Shown piece by piece: positions 18,301 to 27,733 of a stretch of DNA of 64,000 nt. The DNA is from Brucella anthropi_A (lineage in GTDB: Bacteria; Pseudomonadota; Alphaproteobacteria; Rhizobiales; Rhizobiaceae), in NCBI RefSeq assembly GCF_046630315.1, contig NZ_LQBD01000036.1:62001-126000 (forward strand), read 5' to 3'. Below the pieces are notes generated by a model. The model was not told the DNA's origin. It searched no databases and saw nothing but the letters and a program-made list of their open reading frames with translations. A program made the translations under genes and the position numbers. Each line of letters opens with the position of its first letter. The first letter of the stretch is position 1.

Positions 18301-19148
18301 GTGTCGGCAATGGTCGACAATTCATCGAGATGCGCGCGCATGGCGTTGGCCCCCAGCGCGCAGTTGAGACCGATGGTGAACGGCCTGGCGTGGCGCAGCG
18401 AATGCCAGAATGCCGTCGGCGTCTGGCCGGACAGGGTGCGGCCGGAAAGATCGGTGATCGTGCCGGAAATCATCACCGGGAGGCGAACGCCCTTTTCCCC
18501 GAACACTTCTTCCGCGGCGAAGACGGCAGCCTTGGCATTCAGCGTGTCGAAGATTGTTTCAATGAGGATGATATCGGAACCGCCATCGATCAGCCCCCGA
18601 ATCTGTTCGGCATAGGCAATGCGCAGATCATCGAAGGTGACGGCGCGAAAGCCCGGATTGTTGACATCCGGCGACAGCGAGGCGGTGCGGTTTGTCGGCC
18701 CCAGAGCGCCCGCAACAAAACGGCGGCGGCCATCCTTCTGCTCGGCGCGCAAGGCGGCGCGGCGGGCAAGGCGCGCGCCATCGCGGTTCAGCTCATAGAC
18801 CTGGTCTTCCATGCCGTAATCGGCCTGGGCGATTGTCGTGGACGAAAAAGTGTTGGTTTCGAGAATATCCGCGCCCGCAATGGCATAGGCATAGTGGATT
18901 TCCTCGATGGATTTGGGCTGGGTCAGCGTCAGAAGGTCGTTATTGCCCTGAAGCTGGCAATCGCAGGCGCTGAAACGGTCGCCGCGAAAATGCTCCTCAT
19001 GGAAACCAAGCCCCTGAATCTGCGTTCCCATCGCACCGTCAAGGATCAGGATGCGCTCGCGCGCCGCCCTGTTGAGAGCTGCCAGAACTTCGGAGCCGTC
19101 AGGCTGCGCTGCCGTTGCACCAAAAAGACCGTCGAGGGAAGAGGCCAT
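15357..19148 (-). CDS. metH: Cobalamin-dependent methionine synthase
   Basis: It transfers the methyl group of 5-methyltetrahydrofolate through cobalamin to homocysteine. At 1263 residues it has all four modules in order: homocysteine domain with zinc cysteines (VNVVGGCCGSTPDH, about 315-330), pterin domain (FVNVGERTNVTGSARF, about 365-380), B12 domain with axial-ligand histidine in DVHDIGKNIVG (about 765-775), and AdoMet activation domain (RPAPGYPAQPDHTEK, near 1180). It is therefore able to reactivate itself. A two-fold symmetric site (19240-19263) and a GC hairpin (19183-19200) precede it. No cobalamin or SAM riboswitch was recognised in the leader. Confidence 0.97.
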   Translation of the reverse strand: MASSLDGLFGATAAQPDGSEVLAALNRAARERILILDGAMGTQIQGLGFHEEHFRGDRFSACDCQLQGNNDLLTLTQPKSIEEIHYAYAIAGADILETNTFSSTTIAQADYGMEDQVYELNRDGARLARRAALRAEQKDGRRRFVAGALGPTNRTASLSPDVNNPGFRAVTFDDLRIAYAEQIRGLIDGGSDIILIETIFDTLNAKAAVFAAEEVFGEKGVRLPVMISGTITDLSGRTLSGQTPTAFWHSLRHARPFTIGLNCALGANAMRAHLDELSTIADTFICAYPNAGLPNEFGQYDETPEAMAAQIEGFARDGLVNVVGGCCGSTPDHIRAIAEAVAKHPPRKPARVEPLMRLSGLEPFTLTKDIPFVNVGERTNVTGSARFRKLIKAGDFAAALDVARDQVANGAQIIDINMDEGLIDSQKAMVEFLNLIAAEPDIARVPIMIDSSKWDVIEAGLKCVQGKAVVNSISMKEGEEAFIHHAKLVRAYGAAVVVMAFDETGQADTEARKIEICTRAYKILTEQVGFPPEDIIFDPNIFAVATGIEEHNNYGVDFIEATRQIIATLPHVHVSGGVSNLSFSFRGNESVREAMHAVFLYHAIQAGMDMGIVNAGQLAVYDAIDPELREACEDVVLNRRSDATERLLEIAERFRDSGSREAKAQDLTWREWPVEKRLEHALVNGITEYIEADTEEARQAAERPLHVIEGPLMAGMNVVGDLFGAGKMFLPQVVKSARVMKQAVAVLLPYMEEEKRRNAENGIGGGERQSAGKVLMATVKGDVHDIGKNIVGVVLACNNYEIIDLGVMVPSQKILQVARDEKVDIIGLSGLITPSLDEMAHVAAEMEREGFDIPLLIGGATTSRVHTAVKIHPRYERGQAVYVIDASRAVGVVSSLLSPEGKQNYIDGLRGEYAKVAAAHARNEAEKQRLPIARARANAHKLDWDGFVPVKPTFTGTKVFDDYDLAEIARYIDWTPFFQTWELKGRYPAILEDEKQGEAARQLWDDAQAMLKKIIDEKWFAPKAVVGFWPANAVGDDIRLFTDESRNEELATFFTLRQQLGKRDGRPNVAMSDFVAPIESGKQDYVGGFVVTAGIGEVAIAERFERANDDYSSILVKALADRFAEAFAELMHERVRKEFWAYASDEAFTPEELIAEPYKGIRPAPGYPAQPDHTEKTTLFRLLDATANTGVELTESYAMWPGSSVSGLYIGHPESYYFGVAKVERDQVEDYANRKGMAVEEVERWLTPILNYTPGAAQEDAAA

Positions 19149-19182
19149 AAAACACCGCCAAATTCATTCTGTTCTCAGGCAG

Positions 19183-19200
19183 GGGGTGCCCGGGCACCCC
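19183..19200 (-). promoter_or_regulatory. GC-rich perfect hairpin in the metH leader
   Basis: GGGGTGCCCGGGCACCCC is fully self-complementary and begins 35 bases before the metH start codon. In RNA it would form a very stable stem close to the ribosome-binding site. It could affect translation or mRNA stability; there is no T-run on the minus strand that would make it a terminator. Confidence 0.5.
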
Positions 19201-19239
19201 TCCATTGCCTGTCATGCGCACATCGCGAAAGCCGTTTAA

Positions 19240-19263
19240 TGACATAAACATATCTTTATGTCA
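19240..19263. promoter_or_regulatory. Perfect palindrome TGACATAAA-N6-TTTATGTCA upstream of metH
   Basis: The two 9-bp arms are exactly complementary around CATATC. It is centred about 103 bases before the metH start, where a promoter would be expected. AT-rich palindromes of this build are used by ArsR-type regulators of the methionine cycle (SahR-like) in proteobacteria; assignment to such a regulator is inferred, and no ArsR-type gene lies in this window. Confidence 0.6.
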
Positions 19264-19468
19264 ATTCGGCGTAACTGTTTCCCATTCCGCATCCGGGCAT
19301 CACCCGTCTGTTGCCGCCACAAAGAAATTGTGACCGCAAAACGCCGCCCCTCCGCCACATTGTCCCGCCAAAAATAGCGGCAGGGACGATCCATGTTGTT
19401 TATTTTTGCGCGCATCTCATCTGGATAAGCGTTGCACGCTTTTCGGGATGCGCGGTGAGGAGAGACCG

Positions 19469-19861
19469 ATGAAAAGGTTTGCTTATTCCCTGTTTGCCGC
19501 ATGTCTGTCACTCGGCATGGGACTATCCGCTGCTGCCGGAACCGCCAATGCGGCACAGCCATCCGTGATGCTGACGCCGTCCGCACAGACGTCGGCGCCG
19601 AACGTGCAGAGCGTGCAATATTATGATTATCGCGGCCACCGCCGCCATTGGCGTCATGACCGGTATTGGCGGCATCATCGCCCCTACTACCGGCCTTATT
19701 ATCGCCATCACCGCCGCTGGGGCCCGCCGCCCCGCGCCTATCGCGGCGGCAATCCGCATGTGCGCTGGTGCTATAATCGTTACCGGTCCTACCGGGCCTA
19801 CGACAATACGTTCCAGCCCAATTACGGGCCGCGGCGCCAGTGCTACTCGCCCTATCTGTGA
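19469..19861 (+). CDS. BA14K-like secreted protein
   Basis: A 130-residue exported protein. A signal peptide (MKRFAYSLFAACLSLGMGLS, cleavage likely after ANA at about residue 28) is followed by a stretch rich in Tyr, Arg and His with repeated HR/RP/YYRP units, then a C-terminal block HVRWCYNRYRSYRAYD...RRQCYSPYL. The WC-x2-RYRSY-x(n)-C pattern is that of the BA14K family, named for the 14-kDa immunoreactive, lectin-like protein of Brucella abortus. ATG at 19469 was chosen because GAGGAGAG precedes it and the signal peptide starts there. A terminator follows at once. Role at the cell surface is inferred. Confidence 0.85.
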   Translation: MKRFAYSLFAACLSLGMGLSAAAGTANAAQPSVMLTPSAQTSAPNVQSVQYYDYRGHRRHWRHDRYWRHHRPYYRPYYRHHRRWGPPPRAYRGGNPHVRWCYNRYRSYRAYDNTFQPNYGPRRQCYSPYL

Positions 19862-19866
19862 AACGA

Positions 19867-19895
19867 AAAGCCCCGGCACTGTCCGGGGCTTTCTC
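19867..19895 (+). terminator. Rho-independent terminator after the BA14K-like gene
   Basis: AAAGCCCCGG and CCGGGGCTTT pair around CACTGT, beginning 5 bases after the stop codon and ending in a short T-run. It may also end the convergent small-membrane-protein transcript from the other side. Confidence 0.85.
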
Positions 19896-19916
19896 GTCCA
19901 TAAAACGGCTCAAAAA

Positions 19917-20162
19917 TCAGGTGACGTAAGCACCGATCGATGCCGCGACCAGACCGATCGCAACAGCAATCATCACGCCGTAAACGCGCGGCTTGTCAAA
20001 CAGGACCGCAAAGGCCGCGAACCAGCTGACAACCGCAGCGCCAAGCGCGAATAAAAAGCCCGGCTTGTCGCCGTGATACAGGTTCGCCGCCATCAGGCCG
20101 CCAATAATCAGCGCGCCAAAAACGATCATCAACCCTGTGGCATATCGCTCGTAATCGTCCAT
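19917..20162 (-). CDS. Small membrane protein of unknown function
   Basis: An 81-residue protein with three predicted hydrophobic segments (about 9-27, 34-54 and 60-80), separated by short loops containing GDKPG and FDKPRVYG. It is probably an inner-membrane protein. No family is recognised. It is convergent with the BA14K-like gene and shares a terminator region with it. Confidence 0.65.
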   Translation of the reverse strand: MDDYERYATGLMIVFGALIIGGLMAANLYHGDKPGFLFALGAAVVSWFAAFAVLFDKPRVYGVMIAVAIGLVAASIGAYVT

Positions 20163-20391
20163 TTAAATTCCTCGGTTCCGGACAGCAGTGACAGCCCCCG
20201 CAACTTTCATCAATCCTTTTGGCCATTTAAGGGCATTGGCCGGTTGCCATCACACAATCACTATTCGTGTCGTTCTTCAACCATTTCACAATCCCAATTT
20301 CCGCAATTGTTACGACTTTTCACGGGAACGTTGCCATCCCTGCCCGATAAGCGGCGTTTGTCGCGGCAAAAACCATGCTAATATTATTTTC

Positions 20392-20970
20392 ATGGAATCG
20401 TCAGGCATCCTCATTTTCGAAACGGATATCGGACCGTGCGGCATTGCCTGGCGCGGCACGAAGATCGTCGGCGTCGAAATCGGGGATGCTGACGAGAAAG
20501 AGACCCGTTATCGGCTCCGTGAACGGTTTCCCGGCGCGGAAGATATTGACGTGCCGGCTTTCGTCAACCGCGCAGCCCAGGGTGTGCGTGCGCTTCTGGC
20601 CGGGGCGGATGCCGATTTTTCGGACACACCGCTGGCGCTCGATTCGGTGCCGGACCTCAACCGGCAGGTCTATGAAATCATCCTTGAACTGAAACCGGGC
20701 GAGACGACGACCTATGGCGCGATTGCACGGCGGATCGGCGATATAAGCCTGTCGCAGGCAGTCGGTTATGCGCTGGGCAAAAACCCGTTTCCGATCATTG
20801 TGCCGTGCCATCGGGTGCTTGGCGCCAATGGCAAGGTCGGCGGTTTTTCGGCGGCTGGCGGAACGGCAACCAAGCTCAAGCTTCTCAATATCGAACGGGC
20901 GAGGACGTCCAGCGAGCCTGATCTTTTCGGCGGCCTGCCACTTCAGGAAAGACCGCAGGCCGACTGGTAA
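20392..20970 (+). CDS. ogt: Methylated-DNA--protein-cysteine methyltransferase
   Basis: It repairs O6-alkylguanine in DNA by moving the alkyl group irreversibly to its own cysteine. The 192-residue protein has the acceptor Cys139 in IIVPCHRVLG, the preceding NPFPI, and the helix-turn-helix segment YGAIARRIG (about 105-115). The N-terminal Ada zinc domain is absent, so it is an Ogt-type repair enzyme and not a regulator. ATG at 20392 gives a normal N-terminus; the frame stays open upstream without a good ribosome site. It is convergent with the next gene, whose stop codon begins at the following base. Confidence 0.93.
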   Translation: MESSGILIFETDIGPCGIAWRGTKIVGVEIGDADEKETRYRLRERFPGAEDIDVPAFVNRAAQGVRALLAGADADFSDTPLALDSVPDLNRQVYEIILELKPGETTTYGAIARRIGDISLSQAVGYALGKNPFPIIVPCHRVLGANGKVGGFSAAGGTATKLKLLNIERARTSSEPDLFGGLPLQERPQADW

Positions 20971-21264
20971 TCAAGTCTTGTCCGTCACCACATCGGCGGA
21001 AAAGCGCAATTCGCGCATGGGGCGCACGAGTTGGGTCGTCGCATTGTAGGTTGGATGCTTCTTGAAAGCGAAAAGCGCTTCCTCATCCCTGAACTCGGCA
21101 TAAACGACGAGATCAATACGGTCGCACATCGGATCGACCTTGGAATTGGGCAGCACTTCGAAAAGATCGGCATGGGGAATGGTGCCAAGTTGTTCCAGCC
21201 CTTTCCTGACCGTCTCGATATCCTGGCCTTGCCTGACGCTGAAGAAAACTATGTGCCGGATCAC
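20971..21264 (-). CDS. Dabb-domain (stress-responsive alpha/beta barrel) protein
   Basis: A 97-residue protein beginning MIRHIVFFSVRQG and carrying VVYAEFRDEEALFAFKKHP, the strand-helix pattern of the Dabb family of dimeric ferredoxin-like folds. Members include small stress proteins and a few enzymes; no catalytic role can be assigned. Its stop codon abuts the ogt stop codon in convergent orientation. Confidence 0.8.
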   Translation of the reverse strand: MIRHIVFFSVRQGQDIETVRKGLEQLGTIPHADLFEVLPNSKVDPMCDRIDLVVYAEFRDEEALFAFKKHPTYNATTQLVRPMRELRFSADVVTDKT

Positions 21265-21414
21265 GCCGCTACTCCCTGATATTTGTGAGGCGTATCTAGC
21301 GCATCAAGCCGCGCAGAAAAATGGCAAATAATTGTCGATCTTCCGCGCGTCCAATTTCGTTCCTGAGCTGGCGAAAATGGTGGCTTTCGAGAACCGGAGC
21401 GGAATGTACTTCCA

Positions 21415-21457
21415 GCATAGTCCCGAAAAGTTGCAGACTTTTCGGATAAGACTATGC
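21415..21457. repeat. Dispersed palindromic intergenic repeat (family A-like, second module)
   Basis: GCATAGTC...GAAAAGT and ACTTTTC...GACTATGC form an interrupted palindrome. Immediately to the left (21370-21400) is a motif GCGAAAATGGTG...GAACCGGAGC that recurs near 1302-1332. Together they fill the gap between the Dabb-domain gene and the DUF934 gene. Confidence 0.65.
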
Positions 21458-21526
21458 GTTAAAGAAAGATACATGAGCCGCGGCAAGCGCAGAAAGACGA
21501 CATTTGCAGACGCTCAGGGGCGAAAT

Positions 21527-22051
21527 TCAGCCCGCCTTGACGCGACGCCACGCAAACCCACCTACTTCCGGTACGGAACCGCGCCCCGGCTGATAATAGC
21601 CGGGCGTATCGACGAGACGGTTTTCATGAAGGCGGGCCTGCGCAACCTTGTTCGTCACCTGCAATGTGTCGAAACCGGTGCGCAGCATCAAGGCGGCCTG
21701 ATCGATCAGCACGTCGCCAACCGCGCGCAACTCACCCATAAATCCTTCACGGCGCAAAATCTCGGCCTTGGAATAGGAGCGCCCGTCGCCGAAGGCCGGG
21801 AACTGCAAGGCGATTAGCGGCAGGTTTTCAAGATCAGCCAGCAGCGGTTCGATGGCTTCACCCGGCGCGACAGAAACGCCGATCCGGCGGTTGGAGGCGC
21901 GGCGGCGCTCCTCATCCAGGCCGAGCCAGACGGAGAGCGGAATAATGATCGCAGGCGCATCGCCCGCCGTTTCAAGATCGTCGGCGAAGACATAATCGTC
22001 TTCGCGAAAGCCATCGGCAGACCAGAGTTTGGTTTCGTGGATATCGCTCAT
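21527..22051 (-). CDS. DUF934 protein linked to sulfite reductase
   Basis: A 174-residue cytoplasmic protein of the DUF934 family, with PLSVWLGL, FPAFGDGRSYSKA and LRREGFMGELRAVGDVLIDQ as recognisable conserved blocks. The family is found almost only next to cysH/cysI-type genes and is taken to be an accessory of sulfite reduction; its biochemical role is not established. Its start overlaps the cysH stop codon by four bases (ATGA), so it is the last gene of the cysG-DUF2849-cysI-cysH operon. Confidence 0.85.
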   Translation of the reverse strand: MSDIHETKLWSADGFREDDYVFADDLETAGDAPAIIIPLSVWLGLDEERRRASNRRIGVSVAPGEAIEPLLADLENLPLIALQFPAFGDGRSYSKAEILRREGFMGELRAVGDVLIDQAALMLRTGFDTLQVTNKVAQARLHENRLVDTPGYYQPGRGSVPEVGGFAWRRVKAG

Positions 22052-22786
22052 TTGCGGTCATCTGCTCCAAGATTTTTCAGGCTGTCGGCAAGGCCAGTCA
22101 GATGGATGCCGCATTCCGTCTTTTCCGATCCGGCCCAGCGGCCTGCCCGCTGATCCTCGCCGTCGCTCACGGGCCGCGTGCAGGGCATGCAGCCGATGGA
22201 CCGGTAGCCTTGCGCGGTGAGCGGATGCGGCGGCAGATCATGCTTTTCGGCATAGGCCTTCAAGTCCGCCGCCTGCCAGCGCGCCAGCGGATTGATGCGG
22301 ATGCGCGGGCCGACCGATTCGAACGTTGGCAGGCTTTCGCGTGTCGATGCCTGAAACTGCTTGCGGCCGGTCATCCAGGCCCGATAGGGCGCGACGGCAC
22401 GCGCCATCGGCTCGACCTTGCGGATGAAGCAGCAGCGGTCCTTGTCGGTCATGGACAGAGCGCCGAACGGGTCTTCGCTTTTGAGGCTTGCCTCGACGGG
22501 CGAAATGTCCTGCACACTCGTCAATCCCAGCCGGTCCACCAGATCGTGACGATAATCGAGCGTCGCCCGAAAATGCTTGCCCGTATCGAGGAAAAGAACC
22601 GGGGTCGCCGGATCGATTTGCGAAATCATGTGCAGAAGCACCGCCGATTCCGCCCCGAAGGAAGACACGACCGCAATCCGGCCCTCGTAGAGTTGGCGCG
22701 TGGCGAGCGCAATCACCTCCTGCGGGGAAGACGCGCCGTGGCTTGCCTCCAGAAGGCGGGCTTCGGCGGCAGCGCTTTGTTCAGCA

Positions 22787-22797
<11 letters not shown>
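22048..22797 (-). CDS. cysH: Assimilatory adenylyl-sulfate (APS) reductase
   Basis: It reduces activated sulfate to sulfite with thioredoxin. The 249-residue protein has a PP-loop-like SSFGAESAVLLHM (about 44-56), the ...DRCCFIRKVEP cysteine pair (about 133-143) and GCMPCTRPV (about 217-225). The two CC/CxxC pairs are the [4Fe-4S] ligands that distinguish APS reductases from PAPS reductases. A terminal ECGIH motif carrying the catalytic cysteine is also present. It overlaps cysI by 11 bases and DUF934 by 4. Confidence 0.93.
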
Positions 22798-24457
<1,660 letters not shown>

Positions 24458-24471
24458 GGTTCAATCCAAAT

Positions 24472-24789
24472 TCAGGAGGCGCGCTTCAATTCAGGCTTTT
24501 CGAGCGGCAGATCGCCGAAGGTCACGATGGTCGGGCCGGAAAGGCGGATGCGTTCGCGCAGGCGGATGGGGTAAAGCCCCTCGGCGCGCTCCTCGACATC
24601 GATCACATTCACATCCACGACCAGATTGGCTTTTGCGGCCACCTTGCCCGCATCTTCAAGAGCCTCGACGGCCTCGGCATGGCGGGCAACCAGCGCGCCG
24701 TCGATTGTTTCCTGCCAGGAGCCATCGGCGCTGAGCCACACAGCCTGCCCGTCGATCAGCCGGTTTGCGGTGAGAACTTTTACAACCAT
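24472..24789 (-). CDS. DUF2849 protein in the sulfite reductase operon
   Basis: A 105-residue protein starting MVVKVLTANRLIDGQAVWL, characteristic of DUF2849. The family is found between cysG and cysI in alphaproteobacteria; its function is unknown, perhaps assembly or electron delivery. ATG at 24789 was chosen because it begins the conserved block; the frame is open 30 bases further but without family similarity. The flanking genes are 14 and 38 bases away, so it belongs to the same transcript. Confidence 0.85.
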   Translation of the reverse strand: MVVKVLTANRLIDGQAVWLSADGSWQETIDGALVARHAEAVEALEDAGKVAAKANLVVDVNVIDVEERAEGLYPIRLRERIRLSGPTIVTFGDLPLEKPELKRAS

Positions 24790-24827
24790 TTCCAAACTCC
24801 AAACTTTTGTTACCCGCATCCACGGGT

Positions 24828-26255
24828 TCAGGCTGCGACGGAAACCGGCCTGAGGGCCAATGCTTCGGCTTTATCGATTGCGGCACCGGCGACCGCATCG
24901 CCAATGATCACCATGACCGGACCGGAAAGCTCCTTGCGGTTTTCCAGTTCCGGCAGATCCTTCAATGTCCCATGGAACAGGCGCTTGTCCCGCCGGCTGG
25001 CATTTTCCACCACCGCCACGGCGGTATCTTCATGCAGGCCCGCGCCAATCAGCCGCGCGGCAACCGATGCGGCGACCGTCGAGCCCATATAGACGGCGAT
25101 GGTCGCACCGGAGACGGCAAGCTTTGCCCAGCCCGGCAGCACATCGCCCGTCATGTCATGGCCGGTGGTGAACACCAGCGACGACGCGACACCGCGCAGC
25201 GTCAGCGGCAGCTCCATATCGGCTGCGGCGGCAAAGGCCGACGTGATGCCCGGCACGATTTCGAAACCGATACCGGCGGCACGCAGCGCCGCCATTTCCT
25301 CGCCCGCGCGCCCGAACACCAGCGGATCGCCGGATTTCAGCCGCACGACGCGCTTGCCCTGCTGCCCGAGCGAAACCAGCAGACGGTTGATCTCTTCCTG
25401 GCTTTTGGAATGGCAGCCCTTGCGCTTGCCGACGGCAAGGCGCTCGGCATCGCGGCGGCCCATGGCGATCACGCCTTCCGGCACCAGCGCATCATGCACG
25501 ATGACATCGGCCTCCATCAGTGCGCGGTGCGCGCGCAAGGTCAGAAGGTCTTCCGCGCCCGGACCGGCACCGACCAGCCAGACATAACCGGCGGCATTGT
25601 TGCGTTGTTCAATCAGCGCGTTCGCGGCTTTGTCGGCTTCCGCGTGGTTGCCATTTTCGATTGCCCTGGCAACGCGGCCCGAAAAGAACCCGCGCCAGAA
25701 GCTCCTGCGCGCCAGCCCCCTGGGCAGGGCACGCTCGACCCGCGGGCGCCAGCTTTCGGCAAAATGCGCAAGCTCGCCAAGGCGCGGCGAGAAGGCGGCG
25801 TCGATACGCGCGCGCACCATCTGCGCCAGAACCGGGGCGCTTCCCTCCGAGCCGATGGCAATCGTCAGTGGCGCGCGGTTGACGATGGCTGGCGTCAGGA
25901 AATCGCAGAGCGCCGGGCGGTCAACGACATTGACCGGGATCTTCTCAGCCTTCACCATGGCAGCAACAGCGCGATCCTGCGCCTCATCGCCGGTCGCCAC
26001 GAAAACGAGCCTTGCGCCCGCGACATGCTCCTGCGCGAAAGGTGCTGCAATATGCTCCGCGCCGTGGCTTGCGATGAAATCGGCCAGATGATGCTCCGTT
26101 TCCTCGGCAATGATGCGAAGGCGCGCGGATGTCTGTGCCACAAGGCGCGCCTTGTTGAGTGCTTCCTCGCCACCGCCGACGACGACAACCACCTCTTCCG
26201 ACACCCGGAAGAAGGCAGGAAAATCAGCCAGCAGACGCTTCTGCGAAAAAGACAT
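24828..26255 (-). CDS. cysG: Siroheme synthase CysG (trifunctional)
   Basis: It turns uroporphyrinogen III into siroheme, the cofactor of CysI. The 475-residue protein contains an N-terminal dehydrogenase/ferrochelatase part with VVVVGGGEEALNKARL (about 22-37) and a C-terminal methyltransferase with VWLVGAGPGAEDLLTLRA (about 220) and VVRLKSGDPLVFGRAGEE. It is the first gene of the sulfate-reduction operon. ATG at 26255 has AAAAGGA 8 bases before it; the ATG three codons earlier sits directly on that site and is less likely. Confidence 0.93.
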   Translation of the reverse strand: MSFSQKRLLADFPAFFRVSEEVVVVVGGGEEALNKARLVAQTSARLRIIAEETEHHLADFIASHGAEHIAAPFAQEHVAGARLVFVATGDEAQDRAVAAMVKAEKIPVNVVDRPALCDFLTPAIVNRAPLTIAIGSEGSAPVLAQMVRARIDAAFSPRLGELAHFAESWRPRVERALPRGLARRSFWRGFFSGRVARAIENGNHAEADKAANALIEQRNNAAGYVWLVGAGPGAEDLLTLRAHRALMEADVIVHDALVPEGVIAMGRRDAERLAVGKRKGCHSKSQEEINRLLVSLGQQGKRVVRLKSGDPLVFGRAGEEMAALRAAGIGFEIVPGITSAFAAAADMELPLTLRGVASSLVFTTGHDMTGDVLPGWAKLAVSGATIAVYMGSTVAASVAARLIGAGLHEDTAVAVVENASRRDKRLFHGTLKDLPELENRKELSGPVMVIIGDAVAGAAIDKAEALALRPVSVAA

Positions 26256-26434
26256 GAGCACCATCCTTTTAAGATGGCGCCATTATCCTTTGAGCGGCGC
26301 AATTTTATAAGAAACGCGCTTGCGCGCGAAAATCGCGCCGCGCATCACTTTTTCTCCAAAACACGATTTGCAGGATTTTCATTCCCCGCAACCGCGCCAA
26401 TATACCCCACAATTTTTATAGGATTTACATGGGC

Positions 26435-26815
26435 TTACAAGTTGTTGCCGCTTGTGAAGAATGCCGGGACATGTTTCGGCCACCGGCGCGGCAGCACGGC
26501 AATCAGGTCGAAACGCAGCGACAGGCGGGCATGGTCGGGCTGGCGTTGCAGCCAGAGATCGGCTGCGGCTTCGATGCGCCGCATGGCATCCGGCGTGACG
26601 GCGCAATGCGCCGCTTCCAGGCTGCTGCGCGCCTTGACCTCGACGATGAGCACCAGATTGCCGCGCCGCGCAATCAGATCGATTTCGCCGAGCCGTGTGC
26701 GATAGCGCCGCGCAACGATGCGAAATCCTTTCAGAAGAAGCGCCAGAGCGGCCATGCGTTCGGCGCTGTGTCCGCGAAAGAAAGCCGTTCGCTTTTTCTC
26801 GCGGAAATCGGTCAT
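26435..26815 (-). CDS. YraN-family (UPF0102) endonuclease-like protein
   Basis: A 126-residue protein with the YraN core: GFRIVARRYRTRLGEIDLIA and LVLIVEVKAR (about 32-62), in which the GEID and VEVK residues match the restriction-endonuclease-like fold, followed by a conserved RRIEAAADLWL. Biological role is unknown; related proteins are linked to DNA processing. Its start overlaps the rsmI stop codon by four bases, as often seen for this pair. Confidence 0.9.
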   Translation of the reverse strand: MTDFREKKRTAFFRGHSAERMAALALLLKGFRIVARRYRTRLGEIDLIARRGNLVLIVEVKARSSLEAAHCAVTPDAMRRIEAAADLWLQRQPDHARLSLRFDLIAVLPRRWPKHVPAFFTSGNNL

Positions 26816-27723
26816 CGCTGATCCGATTTCAGTTGCATGAGGCGCTGATAGAAAACCGATTTCTGACCGCCGGTCATGCGCGCCGCCTCGCCTGCGGCCT
26901 TGGATGGCGGCAATTCGGCGGCAAGCGACAGAAGCAGCCTGTCGATATCCTCCTCGCTTTGCGGAATGGTGTTGCCCGTCGGCGGCCCGACCAGCAGAAC
27001 GACTTCACCGCGAATGCGATCCTCGCCGTCGAATTCCGCTGCAAGCTCGCCGAGCGGCGCGGTGCGGATGGTCTCATAGGCCTTGGTCAGTTCGCGGCAA
27101 AGCGCGCCCGGACGATCCGGCCCGAATACTTGCGCCATTTCGGCAAGCGTTGCTGCAGTCCGGTTTGGCGATTCATAGAACACCAGCGTCGCATCGATGC
27201 CCTTGAGGCTTTCAAGCTTCGCCTGTTTTTGTCCGTGTTTCGACGGCAGGAAGCCGCAGAACATGAAGGCATCGGTCGGCAGGCCCGAAGCGGCAAGGGC
27301 TGCCAGAACGGCGGAAGCGCCGGGAATGGGAACAACGCGAATACCCGCCTCGCGCGCTTCGCCCACCAGACGAAAGCCCGGATCGGAGACGAGCGGCGTG
27401 CCCGCATCCGACACCAGCGCAACGCTTTTGCCCGCCGTCAGCGCCGCGATCAGCTTTTCTCCGGCCTCGGCGGCATTGTGCTCGTGATAGCTGACGGGGC
27501 GGCGCGCTATGCCATAACGGTCGAGCAGAACACGGGTCACGCGTGTATCTTCACAGGCCAGAATATCGACGGAAGCCAGCGTTTCGATCCCGCGCAGCGT
27601 CATGTCGCCAAGATTGCCGATTGGCGTGGAGACGATGTAAAGTGCAGGCTCCAGTGGACGAGCGCGCATGGTCGTGCCGCCCACCACATATTCCCGCCGT
27701 GCGTCGCCCGTATCATCAGTCAT
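26812..27723 (-). CDS. rsmI: 16S rRNA (cytidine1402-2'-O)-methyltransferase
   Basis: It methylates the 2'-hydroxyl of C1402 in the ribosomal decoding centre. The 303-residue protein has the tetrapyrrole-methylase fold: LYIVSTPIGNLGDMTLRG (about 28-45), CEDTRVTRVLLDRYG (about 56-70) and LVSDAGTPLVSDPG (about 100-113) are family hallmarks. It overlaps yraN and follows hemW by 10 bases. Confidence 0.95.
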   Translation of the reverse strand: MTDDTGDARREYVVGGTTMRARPLEPALYIVSTPIGNLGDMTLRGIETLASVDILACEDTRVTRVLLDRYGIARRPVSYHEHNAAEAGEKLIAALTAGKSVALVSDAGTPLVSDPGFRLVGEAREAGIRVVPIPGASAVLAALAASGLPTDAFMFCGFLPSKHGQKQAKLESLKGIDATLVFYESPNRTAATLAEMAQVFGPDRPGALCRELTKAYETIRTAPLGELAAEFDGEDRIRGEVVLLVGPPTGNTIPQSEEDIDRLLLSLAAELPPSKAAGEAARMTGGQKSVFYQRLMQLKSDQR

Positions 27724-27733
27724 TGCTTATCCT

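Larger units (their letters stand above)
19149..19468. promoter_or_regulatory. 320-base divergent region between metH and the BA14K-like gene
   Basis: It holds the metH leader (GC hairpin 19183-19200), the palindrome 19240-19263 and the promoter of the BA14K-like gene on the right. No coding region is supported. Confidence 0.5.

Noticed and set aside
15513..19247. 1244-codon open frame on the strand opposite metH
   Set aside because: It is a mirror of metH caused by high GC in third positions; it has no known domain, no ribosome site, and metH is certain.
19149..19300. SAM-II, SAH or cobalamin riboswitch before metH
   Set aside because: None of the conserved sequence blocks of these classes could be seen; only a palindrome and a simple hairpin are present.
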